Source: SZAS-103 sp038234715 (lineage in GTDB: Bacteria > Pseudomonadota > Gammaproteobacteria > Xanthomonadales > Xanthomonadaceae). From it: a stretch of 41,157 nucleotides of DNA. Shown here piece after piece: positions 1 through 7,622 of the stretch (its first letter is position 1; each line of letters opens with the position of its first letter). The DNA lies in the NCBI GenBank assembly GCA_038234715.1, contig JBBQTD010000025.1, positions 1-41,157 of the forward strand. Direction: 5' to 3'. The position numbers and the translations under genes were made by a program. A model generated the notes under the pieces. The model saw only the letters and a program-made list of their open reading frames with translations, had not been told where the DNA came from and ran no database searches.

Positions 1-126
1 CTCGACCAGACCGCTTTCGGTCTGCACAGGCATGGCTGATGCCGTTGATGTGAGCCCAGCTAGACCCGCGAGCAAGAAGGCCATAGCCTGAACAACCAGA
101 CGAAGACTATCGAATCTGCGGAACAT
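1..126 (-). CDS. N-terminus of an exported protein, possibly a type-B carboxylesterase (partial, runs off the left edge)
   Basis: The reverse strand gives 42 codons from an ATG at 126 to the window edge without a stop. The first 31 residues form a clear Sec signal peptide: a basic start (MFRRF), a hydrophobic stretch around AMAFLLAGLAGL and a signal peptidase I site after TASA. The mature start, MPVQTESGLVEG-like, resembles the first strand of type-B carboxylesterases, which often begin with a V-T-T-x-S-G-x-V-x-G pattern, but only 11 mature residues are visible, so the family is a guess. The gene is divergent from the LytTR gene; the space between them is about 150 bp. The signal peptide is well supported and the function is not. 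Confidence 0.6.
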   Translation of the reverse strand, partial: MFRRFDSLRLVVQAMAFLLAGLAGLTSTASAMPVQTESGLVE

Positions 127-278
127 CCCTGAAACAGAGCTGGAGCGATGACGCATTAACCTCTGCACTCCCACTCTCCCGTCGTCGACGATGAGACACA
201 GTCTGTCCGGCAACGGCGGCAGGCAACAGACCTGTCCGTCCCGCACCACGTCCCACTCGTCACAAATGTGACGAACCG

Positions 279-1178
279 GTGCATTTCGTGGACAGCCCGC
301 ATCCGTCGTCGCAAACTAACCCGATCGTGATCGCCTCCATCACTTCCGAAATTCGACGGCGCACCCGTCCGATGCCCGGCTGGCTCCAGCCGGTCCTGTA
401 CGGATTCGCCTACTGGCTGGTCTTCCTGCTGGTGCTGGAACCCGACAACCTGCTGCGCTCCTGGCAGGCGGGATACCTGTTGCCATTGGGACGTGAGGTG
501 ACGCGTATTTCCGGCGCTGCGTTGCTCGGTGCAACAATGGCAGCGCCTGCTCAATGGTGGCTGACCCGCAATTTTCCCTTGCTCCGCCCACCTCGCTGGC
601 CTCATGCCTTGATCCACCTGGCCGGCAATGCAAGCCTGGCGTTCGCATTGATCGTCGCCAGTTGCTTCCTCGCCGCATGGGGATTCGAGGGACGCTTGCT
701 GCCGTCGCTGGCCGAGGTGTGGGGACAGCTCGTTTCCAATTGGACGCTGCTCGTTTTCGCCCTGTGCGCATTCACCGCCATCGCGCATCTGGTCGGGCTT
801 TTTCAACCCGTGGAAGACGTGAAGATCCCACCTGTCGAATCCGAACGCGCGACGCGGGTTCCGATCAAGACTGGGGGCCGCCTGCGCTTTGTGGAACAGG
901 CCAACATCGACTGGATGGAGTCGCAGGGAAACTATTTGGCACTGCATACGGGCCCCAACACGCAGTTGATCCGCCGCACCCTGACCGACTTCGAGGCAGC
1001 ACTCGATGCAGGCCGGTTCGTTCGAATCCACAGGCGGGTCATCGTCGCCGTCGATCGCATCCGGGAGATGAAGCCTCTCACCAATGGGGATGCAACACTG
1101 CAGCTGCTGGATGGCCAGGAATTGCGCGTGAGCCGCCGCTATCGCGAGACAGTTCGCGAGCGTTGGGCCAGACGTTAG
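279..1178 (+). CDS. Membrane-anchored LytTR-type transcriptional regulator
   Basis: The protein has up to 299 residues with two parts. The first about 175 residues hold roughly four hydrophobic helices (near 38-55, 67-87, 108-133 and 150-175). The last about 100 residues match the LytTR DNA-binding domain: RLRFVEQANIDWMESQGNY, then the helix-strand segment with GRFVRIHRR and VAVDRI. There is no receiver domain, so this is the xanthomonad kind in which a membrane domain replaces phosphorylation. It probably senses something at the inner membrane and controls a neighbouring gene, perhaps the divergent exported protein. The start is uncertain: GTG at 279, GTG at 327 and ATG at 372 (MPGWLQP) are all in frame and none has a strong Shine-Dalgarno sequence. 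Confidence 0.85.
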   Translation: MHFVDSPHPSSQTNPIVIASITSEIRRRTRPMPGWLQPVLYGFAYWLVFLLVLEPDNLLRSWQAGYLLPLGREVTRISGAALLGATMAAPAQWWLTRNFPLLRPPRWPHALIHLAGNASLAFALIVASCFLAAWGFEGRLLPSLAEVWGQLVSNWTLLVFALCAFTAIAHLVGLFQPVEDVKIPPVESERATRVPIKTGGRLRFVEQANIDWMESQGNYLALHTGPNTQLIRRTLTDFEAALDAGRFVRIHRRVIVAVDRIREMKPLTNGDATLQLLDGQELRVSRRYRETVRERWARR

Positions 1179-1350
1179 TCGAATGCCAGCGCGTCCAACA
1201 GCGAATTTGTGTACCAATCGCCACTGAAGCCGCACCCGAAAGCTGTCGCTTGAGACCGGCAACTATGGGTCGAAAGCAGCTGCCACCACCGGCGCGCTGA
1301 CAATGGGTTGGCGGAATCGTGATCACAGCCAGACAGTGCAAGCATCCGCA

Positions 1351-1737
1351 AGCTGGTCCAGGCAAGCTGCGCAGACGGCCGTCTCCGACTTCAAGTCAAT
1401 CAAGGCATGGTGCCCAACCCGTCTGTGCCGCCCGCGAGGTTGGTCCAGGCAAATTGCCCAGACGGCCTTCTCCGACAGCAAGTCGGTCAACGCAAGCTGC
1501 CCGGACGGCCTTCTCCAACAACAAGTCGCTCAAGGCAAGCTGCCCACACGGCCTTCTCCGACTGCAAGTCGGTCAAGGCATGCTGCCCAGACGGCCTTCC
1601 CAGACTGCCAGTCGATCAAGGCATCCTACCTGTCGGTCCAGACCGACCTGCAGTCGGACGAGGCATCCTTGCAGTCGGTCCTTGCCGACTTGGAGTCGAT
1701 CAAGGGAATCTTGCGATCGGACGTGACCGATGTGCGG
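1351..1737. repeat. Array of about nine 43-bp tandem repeats with internal hairpins (non-coding)
   Basis: Nine head-to-tail units start at about 1351, 1394, 1437, 1481, 1524, 1567, 1610, 1652 and 1694. Most are 43 bp, the last ones 42-44 bp, so the unit does not keep a reading frame, and all three forward frames stay open by chance. Typical units begin AGTCGGTCAAGGC and carry GCCTTCTCCGACT near the end. These arms pair (AGTCG with CGACT, AAGGC with GCCTT), so each unit can fold into a hairpin with a 14-nt loop. The last units fall into 21-bp halves with tighter hairpins, for example GTCGGTC-CA-GACCGAC near 1631-1648 and AGTCGG-N6-CCGACT near 1673-1690. The array lies between the 3' ends of the LytTR gene and scoB. 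The flanks 1179-1350 and 1738-1851 show no supported gene. Confidence 0.8.
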
Positions 1738-1851
1738 TTGTTCGAGGGCTTGATGCGGGTTGCGAAGGGTTCGTGCACTTCGCCGAGGCAACTTTGGGCG
1801 CGGATCCTTCCCCACCACACGCAACGCTTTCCCGAATGATCGGCCGGGATC

Positions 1852-2484
1852 CTACAGCGTCGTGAAGGGACAGCCCGTCTTCGTACGCAGCTCGTCTTCG
1901 GTCACTCCATCCGCCTTCTCGAGCAGCACCAGGCCCTGCGGCCCGACATCGAACACGGCAAGCTCGGTGATGATGCGGTTCACCACGCCGACGCCGGTCA
2001 GGGGCAGCGTGCATTGGGGGAGGATCTTGTGTTCGCCGCTCTTGGCGGTGTGCTCCATCAGCACGACGACGCGCTTGACGCCAGCGACCAGGTCCATCGC
2101 GCCGCCCATGCCCTTGACCATCTTGCCCGGGACCATCCAGTTCGCGAGGTCGCCCTGGTCGGTGACCTGCATCGCACCGAGGATCGCGAGGTCAATGTGG
2201 CCGCCGCGGATCATCGCGAAGCTGTCGTGGCTGCCGAAATAACTCGCGCCGAGGCGCGCGGTGACGGTCTGTTTTCCGGCATTGATGAGATCCGCATCGA
2301 CTTCCTCGTCAGTGGGAAACGGGCCGATGCCGAGCAGGCCGTTCTCCGACTGCAGCCACACGTCCATCCCGTCGGGGATGAAGTTGGCGACCAGCGTCGG
2401 CAAGCCGATGCCGAGATTGACGTAGGCGCCGTCAGTGAGTTCGAGCGCGGCGCGTTGCGCCATTTGGTCGCGGGTCCAGGGCAT
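1852..2484 (-). CDS. scoB: Succinyl-CoA:3-ketoacid CoA-transferase, subunit B
   Basis: This 210-residue protein is the beta subunit of a type I CoA-transferase, which moves CoA from succinyl-CoA to acetoacetate or related 3-oxoacids. It starts in the family's usual way (MPWTRDQMAQRAALEL, then YVNLGIGLPTLV) and carries the catalytic glutamate in SENGLLGIGPFP (E47). Its length is normal. It follows scoA on the same strand with a gap of 21 bp, so the two form an operon. In the context of this window it could activate the acetoacetate produced by tyrosine degradation. In Xanthomonas the same pair lies near LPS genes and is sometimes named lpsJ/lpsI. Confidence 0.95.
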   Translation of the reverse strand: MPWTRDQMAQRAALELTDGAYVNLGIGLPTLVANFIPDGMDVWLQSENGLLGIGPFPTDEEVDADLINAGKQTVTARLGASYFGSHDSFAMIRGGHIDLAILGAMQVTDQGDLANWMVPGKMVKGMGGAMDLVAGVKRVVVLMEHTAKSGEHKILPQCTLPLTGVGVVNRIITELAVFDVGPQGLVLLEKADGVTEDELRTKTGCPFTTL

Positions 2485-2505
2485 GGGGTTCGATCCTTCG
2501 TTGTC

Positions 2506-3252
2506 TTACGCGGAAGCCGCACGCACGGTGCGCTGTTCGATGCGCTTTTCGGGAGTTGCATTGACCACGATGCGATCCACGTAGATGCCGGGTAAATGCA
2601 CGTGATCCGGATCGATCGCACCAAGCTCGACAAGCTCCTCGACTTCCACCACGCAGACCTTGGCGCACATCGCCACGGCCGGATTGAAATTGCGCGCGGT
2701 CTTGCGGAACAGCAGGTTGCCGGAACGGTCGGCCTTCCACGCCTTGACCAGCGACACGTCCGAGCGCAATGCGGTCTCGAGCACGTAGTGGTGCCCGTCG
2801 AACTCGCGCGTCTCCTTGCCTTCGGCGACGATCGTCCCGTAGCCGGTGCGCGTGAAGAACGCCGGAATGCCCGCGCCACCCGCACGCATGCGCTCGGCGA
2901 GCGTGCCCTGCGGATTGAATTCGAGTTCCAGTTCCCCGCTGAGATATTGGCGTTCGAATTCCTTGTTCTCGCCGACATACGACGAAATCATCTTCTTGAT
3001 CTGCCGCGTTCCGAGCAACTGTCCGAGACCGAAACCATCGACGCCGGCGTTGTTGGAGATCACGGTCAGGCCCTTCACGCCCGAATCGTGCAGCGCCAGG
3101 ATCAACGCCTCGGGGATTCCGCACAGGCCGAAGCCGCCGACTGCAAGCGTCTGGTTGTCGGCAACCAAGCCGCGCAGTGCCTCATCGGCGCTGGCGTAGA
3201 GCTTGTTCTTCGAGGTGGACTGGCTGCGCGACGCGGCACCGATCTGGGCCAT
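2506..3252 (-). CDS. scoA: Succinyl-CoA:3-ketoacid CoA-transferase, subunit A
   Basis: The 248-residue alpha subunit of the CoA-transferase is the partner of ScoB. It shows the family core KLYASADEALRGLVADNQT, the glycine-rich AVGGFGLCGIPEALI, and SNNAGVDGFGLGQLL. I choose the ATG at 3252 because GGGGAG lies about 8 bp upstream. The frame stays open upstream to 3456, but that stretch (rich in Cys, Pro and Ser) does not look like protein. Compared with typical ScoA it has about 16 extra residues before the conserved start. The 211 bp between this gene and the WbsX-type gene hold no gene I can support and probably contain the operon promoter. Confidence 0.95.
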   Translation of the reverse strand: MAQIGAASRSQSTSKNKLYASADEALRGLVADNQTLAVGGFGLCGIPEALILALHDSGVKGLTVISNNAGVDGFGLGQLLGTRQIKKMISSYVGENKEFERQYLSGELELEFNPQGTLAERMRAGGAGIPAFFTRTGYGTIVAEGKETREFDGHHYVLETALRSDVSLVKAWKADRSGNLLFRKTARNFNPAVAMCAKVCVVEVEELVELGAIDPDHVHLPGIYVDRIVVNATPEKRIEQRTVRAASA

Positions 3253-3463
3253 ATGGAAACTCCCCGCGAAACAGCAAACATAGCATGTGGGCAAAACCGC
3301 GCTTGAGCTTCCGCAAGGGGCTGGATCTCTGCCTGAGCGCGGGCGAATCTTCAGGTGTTGGGATTGCGAGGGACGGAACCAGTAGCGCTGTGGCTGTGGC
3401 TTGCAAGATCGGTGGCACGGGCATTCATTCGCGCGTACGCCCTGCATCGATCCCACGAAACAA

Positions 3464-4768
3464 TCAGATCGGCGCTCCTAGCGCTCGCGCCGTCTTGACG
3501 AGCGGAAGCATCAGCGCCCGCAGCCACGGCCGCCGATTCACCGCCGGCCTGAGATCCTCAGCTTTCAAATGTGCGTGGAACCTCACGACGTCGCGCAAAT
3601 CCTTCCAAAACGTCCGGTGAGGCACTTCCTCATCGTGGGGCAGGCCGATTTCCGGGAAACCTGCAAACCTGCGCAAGCCATTCCTGGCATTCAGAGTTGC
3701 TTGCAGAAACCCATGTCCAAACCACCGGTCGGGCTCGAGATGGCAGCCCTCGGCCCACTCGTTCCATGCATTGATGAAGATCAACTCATCGGGCCTTCCG
3801 GATTGCTTCACGAGATCGATGGTGGAGGCAAGCCAATATTCATAGTTGTCGGGCACCCCATTGAGCACGACCAGCGCACGCTCCTTGGTGCGGGCGGTAT
3901 TGTCCCAGGAGGGGAATACGCCCTTGAAAACCCATGCATCGCCGTAGGTGCGATCGATGTACGACTGTGCGATTTGGTCGAATTGCATCACGTGGCCGCG
4001 AAATTCATTGTGGAATTTCATCTGCGGATTGACGTTGGCAGACTGAAGATTGTGTGGTGGAAACTCGACTCCGCTATCGAAGCCGAACTGTTCGTGGTCC
4101 CGATTGCCATGGGTCAACGAAGCCGAGACGTGAAGTTCTCCCAGGCCGTTCTCGCGGCAGTAACTACGCCAGGTTTCAAGCGTCTTTCGTGCATCGGGCA
4201 GGTGCTGCGGTCGATAGACAATCAGGTAAAGCCTGCCATCGACGCGGATATACCGCGGGTCCTTGAAAAATGGCACCAGGGATTTTATGAAATTCAGGTC
4301 GTCATCAGGCAGGTACTGCTGTGCAATCAAGACTTCGTGCTCGGCGGCATCCCATCGACGCGTCCAGTTCTCATTGGCCCAGCTCAGGCAAAACGGCATG
4401 TCGCTGTCAGGATCGGCCAGCATGTCGTCCAGCGGAGCATTCAGGATGCGCTTGCCGGAAAACCAGTAGTAGTGGTAGCAGAAGCCGTCCACTCCATACT
4501 TCTTGGCCATCTCGATCTGATCGTGCCTGGTTTCGCGCACGCGCAGATCATAAAAACCGAAATCACTGGGCAGGTGGGGTTGGCGATGGCATTCGAACAA
4601 AGGCTCGGCCTTGGTTACATTCGTCCATTCGGTGAAGCCCTTGCCCCACCAGAGATCGTTCTCCGACGTCGGATGAAACTGGGTCAGGTAGAAGGCGATC
4701 AGCCTGGGGTTCTGGCGCTCGTTCGAACCTGGCTGCAAATCGCCGTTTCCCGGCTTTGCCTGAGGCAT
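3464..4768 (-). CDS. WbsX-type glycan biosynthesis protein (GH99-like fold)
   Basis: This 434-residue protein belongs to the WbsX family (Pfam Glyco_tran_WbsX), found in O-antigen and rhamnan clusters and related to GH99 hydrolases. Diagnostic segments, in order, are RLIAFYLTQFHPTSENDLWW, GKGFTEWTNV, GVDGFCYHYYWFSGKRIL, FCLSWANENWTRRWDA and, late, FINAWNEWAEGCHLEPD. Whether it is a transferase or a hydrolase is not settled for the family. The open frame extends upstream to 4858, inside the methyltransferase gene, but the ATG at 4768 lies only 2 bp after that gene's TGA and is the natural coupled start. It is the last gene of the O-antigen run before scoAB. Confidence 0.85.
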   Translation of the reverse strand: MPQAKPGNGDLQPGSNERQNPRLIAFYLTQFHPTSENDLWWGKGFTEWTNVTKAEPLFECHRQPHLPSDFGFYDLRVRETRHDQIEMAKKYGVDGFCYHYYWFSGKRILNAPLDDMLADPDSDMPFCLSWANENWTRRWDAAEHEVLIAQQYLPDDDLNFIKSLVPFFKDPRYIRVDGRLYLIVYRPQHLPDARKTLETWRSYCRENGLGELHVSASLTHGNRDHEQFGFDSGVEFPPHNLQSANVNPQMKFHNEFRGHVMQFDQIAQSYIDRTYGDAWVFKGVFPSWDNTARTKERALVVLNGVPDNYEYWLASTIDLVKQSGRPDELIFINAWNEWAEGCHLEPDRWFGHGFLQATLNARNGLRRFAGFPEIGLPHDEEVPHRTFWKDLRDVVRFHAHLKAEDLRPAVNRRPWLRALMLPLVKTARALGAPI

Positions 4769-4770
4769 CG

Positions 4771-5613
4771 TCACAGCTTTATACCCAGCCGTTTGAAGCC
4801 CTTGCGGATGCGTTGTTTGAGCTGTGGGCTCAGGCGCGCGCCAATTCGCGACTTCCACGACACACCAGTAAAAAGAGGGGGATGATATTCCCGCCTCACC
4901 GGTGCAAGCGGCACCGCATCCCCTGCGCGATCCAGCGGAATCGCCTTGACGACCACCTGGTATACCTCGGAATGATTGCTGCTCATCAGCGCCTCCTGCA
5001 CCGGCGCTGAAAGCATCGACCAGCCCGCCGCAAACTCGGTATCCTTCGGCGCCGTGATGACGTACTTGGCTTCGACAATCTTCAGGCCGGCCTGGGCAAA
5101 CAGCGCCTCGATATTCTTGAGCCCAAAGAAACGGATATGCGTACGATCGAGCAAACCCCAGTCGCGATACTCAAAGTCCCCGTTGATGAGGCAGGACATC
5201 ACTGCCGCATGGCCAACATGGGGCAATGAAATCACCAGGTAGCCATCCTGGTTGATCAGCGGAGCCATCCGCCGCAACGTATTCCACGGATCGTAAAGGT
5301 GTTCAAGCACATCGGCTGCCACCACCACGTCGAATGTCTGGGAGCCTTCCAACAGGCTGGGCCAATCGCTGGAATTGAGATCGGCCTGGATTACCTGAAC
5401 GCAAAAAGGCCCTACCTTCTTGATGGCCGAGGGATCGAGCTCCATGCCCGTCATCAGGCAGCCGTTCTGTTGCGCAAGGATCCTGGTGATCGAGCCGGGT
5501 CCGCAGCCGACTTCAAGGACGCGCTTGCCGTTACCCACCATGCGCACCACGTGAGCAGGTGCCGTCTGTGCGCCGGCATCGACGTCGTATTCGTAGTTGT
5601 GGCGTTCGTCCAT
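4771..5613 (-). CDS. Class I SAM-dependent methyltransferase (O-antigen locus)
   Basis: This 280-residue protein has a Rossmann methyltransferase core in its first 150 residues: motif I VLEVGCGPGSI, motif II acidic GMELDPSAI, and VVVAADVLEHLYDP (post-I/motif IV), followed by LVISLPHVGH. The C-terminal 120 residues, with DRTHIRFFGLKNIEALFAQAG, match the UbiG/Methyltransf_11 kind found in polysaccharide clusters. It probably methylates a sugar of the O-antigen or its carrier-linked precursor. The start ATG at 5613 has AAGG about 8 bp upstream. It is followed after 2 bp by the WbsX-type gene, so the two are translationally close. The substrate cannot be read from the sequence. Confidence 0.88.
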   Translation of the reverse strand: MDERHNYEYDVDAGAQTAPAHVVRMVGNGKRVLEVGCGPGSITRILAQQNGCLMTGMELDPSAIKKVGPFCVQVIQADLNSSDWPSLLEGSQTFDVVVAADVLEHLYDPWNTLRRMAPLINQDGYLVISLPHVGHAAVMSCLINGDFEYRDWGLLDRTHIRFFGLKNIEALFAQAGLKIVEAKYVITAPKDTEFAAGWSMLSAPVQEALMSSNHSEVYQVVVKAIPLDRAGDAVPLAPVRREYHPPLFTGVSWKSRIGARLSPQLKQRIRKGFKRLGIKL

Positions 5614-5764
5614 CTTGCAAACCTTTTTTAGGTAGTCAACTCTTGAATCAATGCAGCAGCGGGAACATCACTCATCCTGTGCGCAAGAACTTCACTACGG
5701 TTTTTCTTTAAAACACGACGGTCTTTTCTTTGAAACACGCTGAAAAAAATGATCTGGCCGCTCT

Positions 5765-7105
5765 TTAAGTGGCTTTTCTCCCGGCGCTGCCGGTCGGCGC
5801 CTGCTTGCCATTGAAAAAAGTCTTTATGGAACGCAGCGGCTTGGTGATGCGCCAACTGGAAGACGCGTACAGGCCTGCGATGACCTGCTTGAGCACGTCC
5901 ACTTCGCTGTTGCGCTCCGTCAGGGTCTGGTCGAGCGCTTCCACGGCACTGCGCCTCTCGATTAAGGCGTCGCTGAGCTCGCCCGCATGCGCGGCTTGCA
6001 CAGCCAGTGAAAGATTGAGTTCTTCCACGGTCCTATCGCGCTCCGCCAGCGAACGATTGAGCGCTTCGATTGCACCATCCCGTTCCATCAGAGAATGGCT
6101 CAGCCCGCGCATCGCGCTGTCCCGCTCCGCGAGTGACCGCTCGAACGCCTGCACCGCGGCATCGCGCTCTGCCAGCGACTGATTGAGCAATACCACTGTG
6201 CCGTCGCGCTCCGTCAATGACCGACTTAGAACGGCGATGACATTCCGGTTCAGATCGATCAAGGCCTGCTTGAGACGAACCATTTGCATTTCAGGCGACG
6301 CAACCTTCGAGCCCTTATCCAACCTTGCGCCTTCCTGCATCGCTGCGTCCGATTTTCGCCAGTAAACACCGACTCCATCAATTTCGATTACTTCCGGCTG
6401 AATGCCAATGCCATTGCAATAGTCCTTTACGGCTGCCTTGCAGGCAGGCACCACATGGTAATCATCGATGATCACGTAACCGCGATGGGACAGCTTGGGG
6501 TAGAGGCTGACTAGCGCGTCCATCGTCGATTCGTACATGTCGCCGTCCAGCCGCAGCAATGCCAGTCGCTCGGCAGGCGCGGTCGGCAATGTGTCCTTGA
6601 ACCAACCCTTCAGGAATTTTGTCTGATCATCCAGCAAGCCGAAGCTGCGAAAGTTTTGCTGGACTTGTTCAAACGATATTGCAAGTTGCTCGTAGACGTG
6701 AAAATCCGATCCCGCATCGGCCGGGTATTCCTGGTCATTGGGCGCCGGCAGCCCCGCAAAGGAATCGGCGACCCACACCCGTCGATCGGCGTCGCCGTGC
6801 GCATACAGAATTGCCCGCATCATGATGCACGCGCCGCCTCGCCATACGCCGGTCTCCATGAAATCGCCTGGAACGTCCTCGGCCAGGGCTGTCTCGGTCA
6901 GGGTCCGCAGATTGGCCATGCGTTTTGAACCGATCATGGTCAGCGCATGTGCCGGCCAGTCCAGCCCGTGTTCGCGTAGGTGGGAATCGAAGGTGTTGGC
7001 GCCGAATGGCGCGCGCGCCACATCGCGGAAGATCACCCCGGTCAGGCATGATTCCATGAGGTCGAGATACTCTTTCCGCAACTGCTGGAGCTTGTCGTCA
7101 AACAT
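5765..7105 (-). CDS. TylF-family O-methyltransferase fused to a 14-residue-repeat coiled coil
   Basis: The protein has 446 residues. Residues 1-255 are a TylF/macrocin O-methyltransferase domain: GDFMETGVWRGGACI (80-94, SAM site), WVADSFAGLP (111-120), RLDGDMYEST (185-194, metal-binding Asp) and VIIDDYH (211-217). Residues 293-404 are eight 14-residue repeats with consensus LxxSLxERDxxVxx, two heptads each, predicting a long helix or coiled coil. The end (415-425) has SSSWRITKPLR, a short motif often found at the end of O-antigen glycosyltransferases and chain-length proteins. It probably methylates the growing glycan, perhaps as a terminator, with the rod spacing the active site from a membrane partner. 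The gene sits between the 517-bp gap after wzt and the next methyltransferase. Confidence 0.88.
   Translation of the reverse strand: MFDDKLQQLRKEYLDLMESCLTGVIFRDVARAPFGANTFDSHLREHGLDWPAHALTMIGSKRMANLRTLTETALAEDVPGDFMETGVWRGGACIMMRAILYAHGDADRRVWVADSFAGLPAPNDQEYPADAGSDFHVYEQLAISFEQVQQNFRSFGLLDDQTKFLKGWFKDTLPTAPAERLALLRLDGDMYESTMDALVSLYPKLSHRGYVIIDDYHVVPACKAAVKDYCNGIGIQPEVIEIDGVGVYWRKSDAAMQEGARLDKGSKVASPEMQMVRLKQALIDLNRNVIAVLSRSLTERDGTVVLLNQSLAERDAAVQAFERSLAERDSAMRGLSHSLMERDGAIEALNRSLAERDRTVEELNLSLAVQAAHAGELSDALIERRSAVEALDQTLTERNSEVDVLKQVIAGLYASSSWRITKPLRSIKTFFNGKQAPTGSAGRKAT
5894..6229 (-). repeat. Eight in-frame 42-bp repeats encoding the coiled-coil tail
   Basis: Eight consecutive 14-codon units encode residues 293-404 of the TylF protein. 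The best conserved are units 2, 3 and 5, with SLAERD followed by small or hydrophobic residues at fixed spacing. Unit 6 (LNLSLAVQAAHAGE) is the most diverged. The unit length keeps the frame, so copies can be gained or lost without breaking the protein, giving a rod of variable length. This is a coding repeat, unlike the arrays at 1351 and 36054. Confidence 0.8.
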
Positions 7106-7622
7106 TTCGCATTATTTTCCTAGCCTGGAACAAATTCTCCAGTGTGCCGGCCGTTTATTTTTCAAGCGCAACATCCGATAGCACGTCGACGACAGGTTGC
7201 CGGGGCACGTCAACGGGGCGAGCAACATTTGCATATTACGCGCCTTCAGGACCAAGCTGGAGGGAACGCCGTGGACAAAGGCGAGCGATACTCCATCCGA
7301 TACGTCACATTGAGTGGCATTTGCAGATCATCCCGTCGGCATCATCTTGGCCTACGGTACTCCCGCCGCTATATTCGCACCGCGACTGGAGATGGGATAT
7401 TCAAAATTCCCATGCGTGTCGGCGCAGGAATCCCCCAACCCGGACTTCGTTCACTGAGCGGGCTCAGGGCAGGGATTCGATCGCTGTTTCCTGGTCCGCC
7501 GGCGGCTCGACCCGTTACGCCAGCGAGGCGCTCGTCGCGACGCCCAACGAAAGTGCAACGGCCGGCTTTGGGTGCGGGTCGCTCAGCAAAGTGTTTCGCA
7601 AGCGGCCATGAAGCACCTCGGA
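7106..7622. other. 517-bp gap in the O-antigen locus, no gene supported
   Basis: This stretch separates wzt from the TylF gene, both on the reverse strand. Forward frames that stay open across it (about 7142-7636) give Arg/Ser/Pro-rich translations with no recognisable domain, and reverse frames are broken by several stops. It may hold the promoter of the downstream O-antigen genes or the decayed remains of a gene. A perfect 6-bp inverted repeat (CTGAGC-GG-GCTCAG) lies near 7455-7468. I see no insertion sequence ends. Confidence 0.5.

Noticed and set aside
1351..1737. CRISPR array
   Set aside because: The units are directly joined and have no unique spacers, and no cas gene is present. The same holds for 36054-36389.
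1303..1839. Forward open frames of about 135-178 codons over the 43-bp array
   Set aside because: All three forward frames are open, the 43-bp period shifts the frame at each unit, and the translations have no signal, domain or conserved start. It is repeat DNA.
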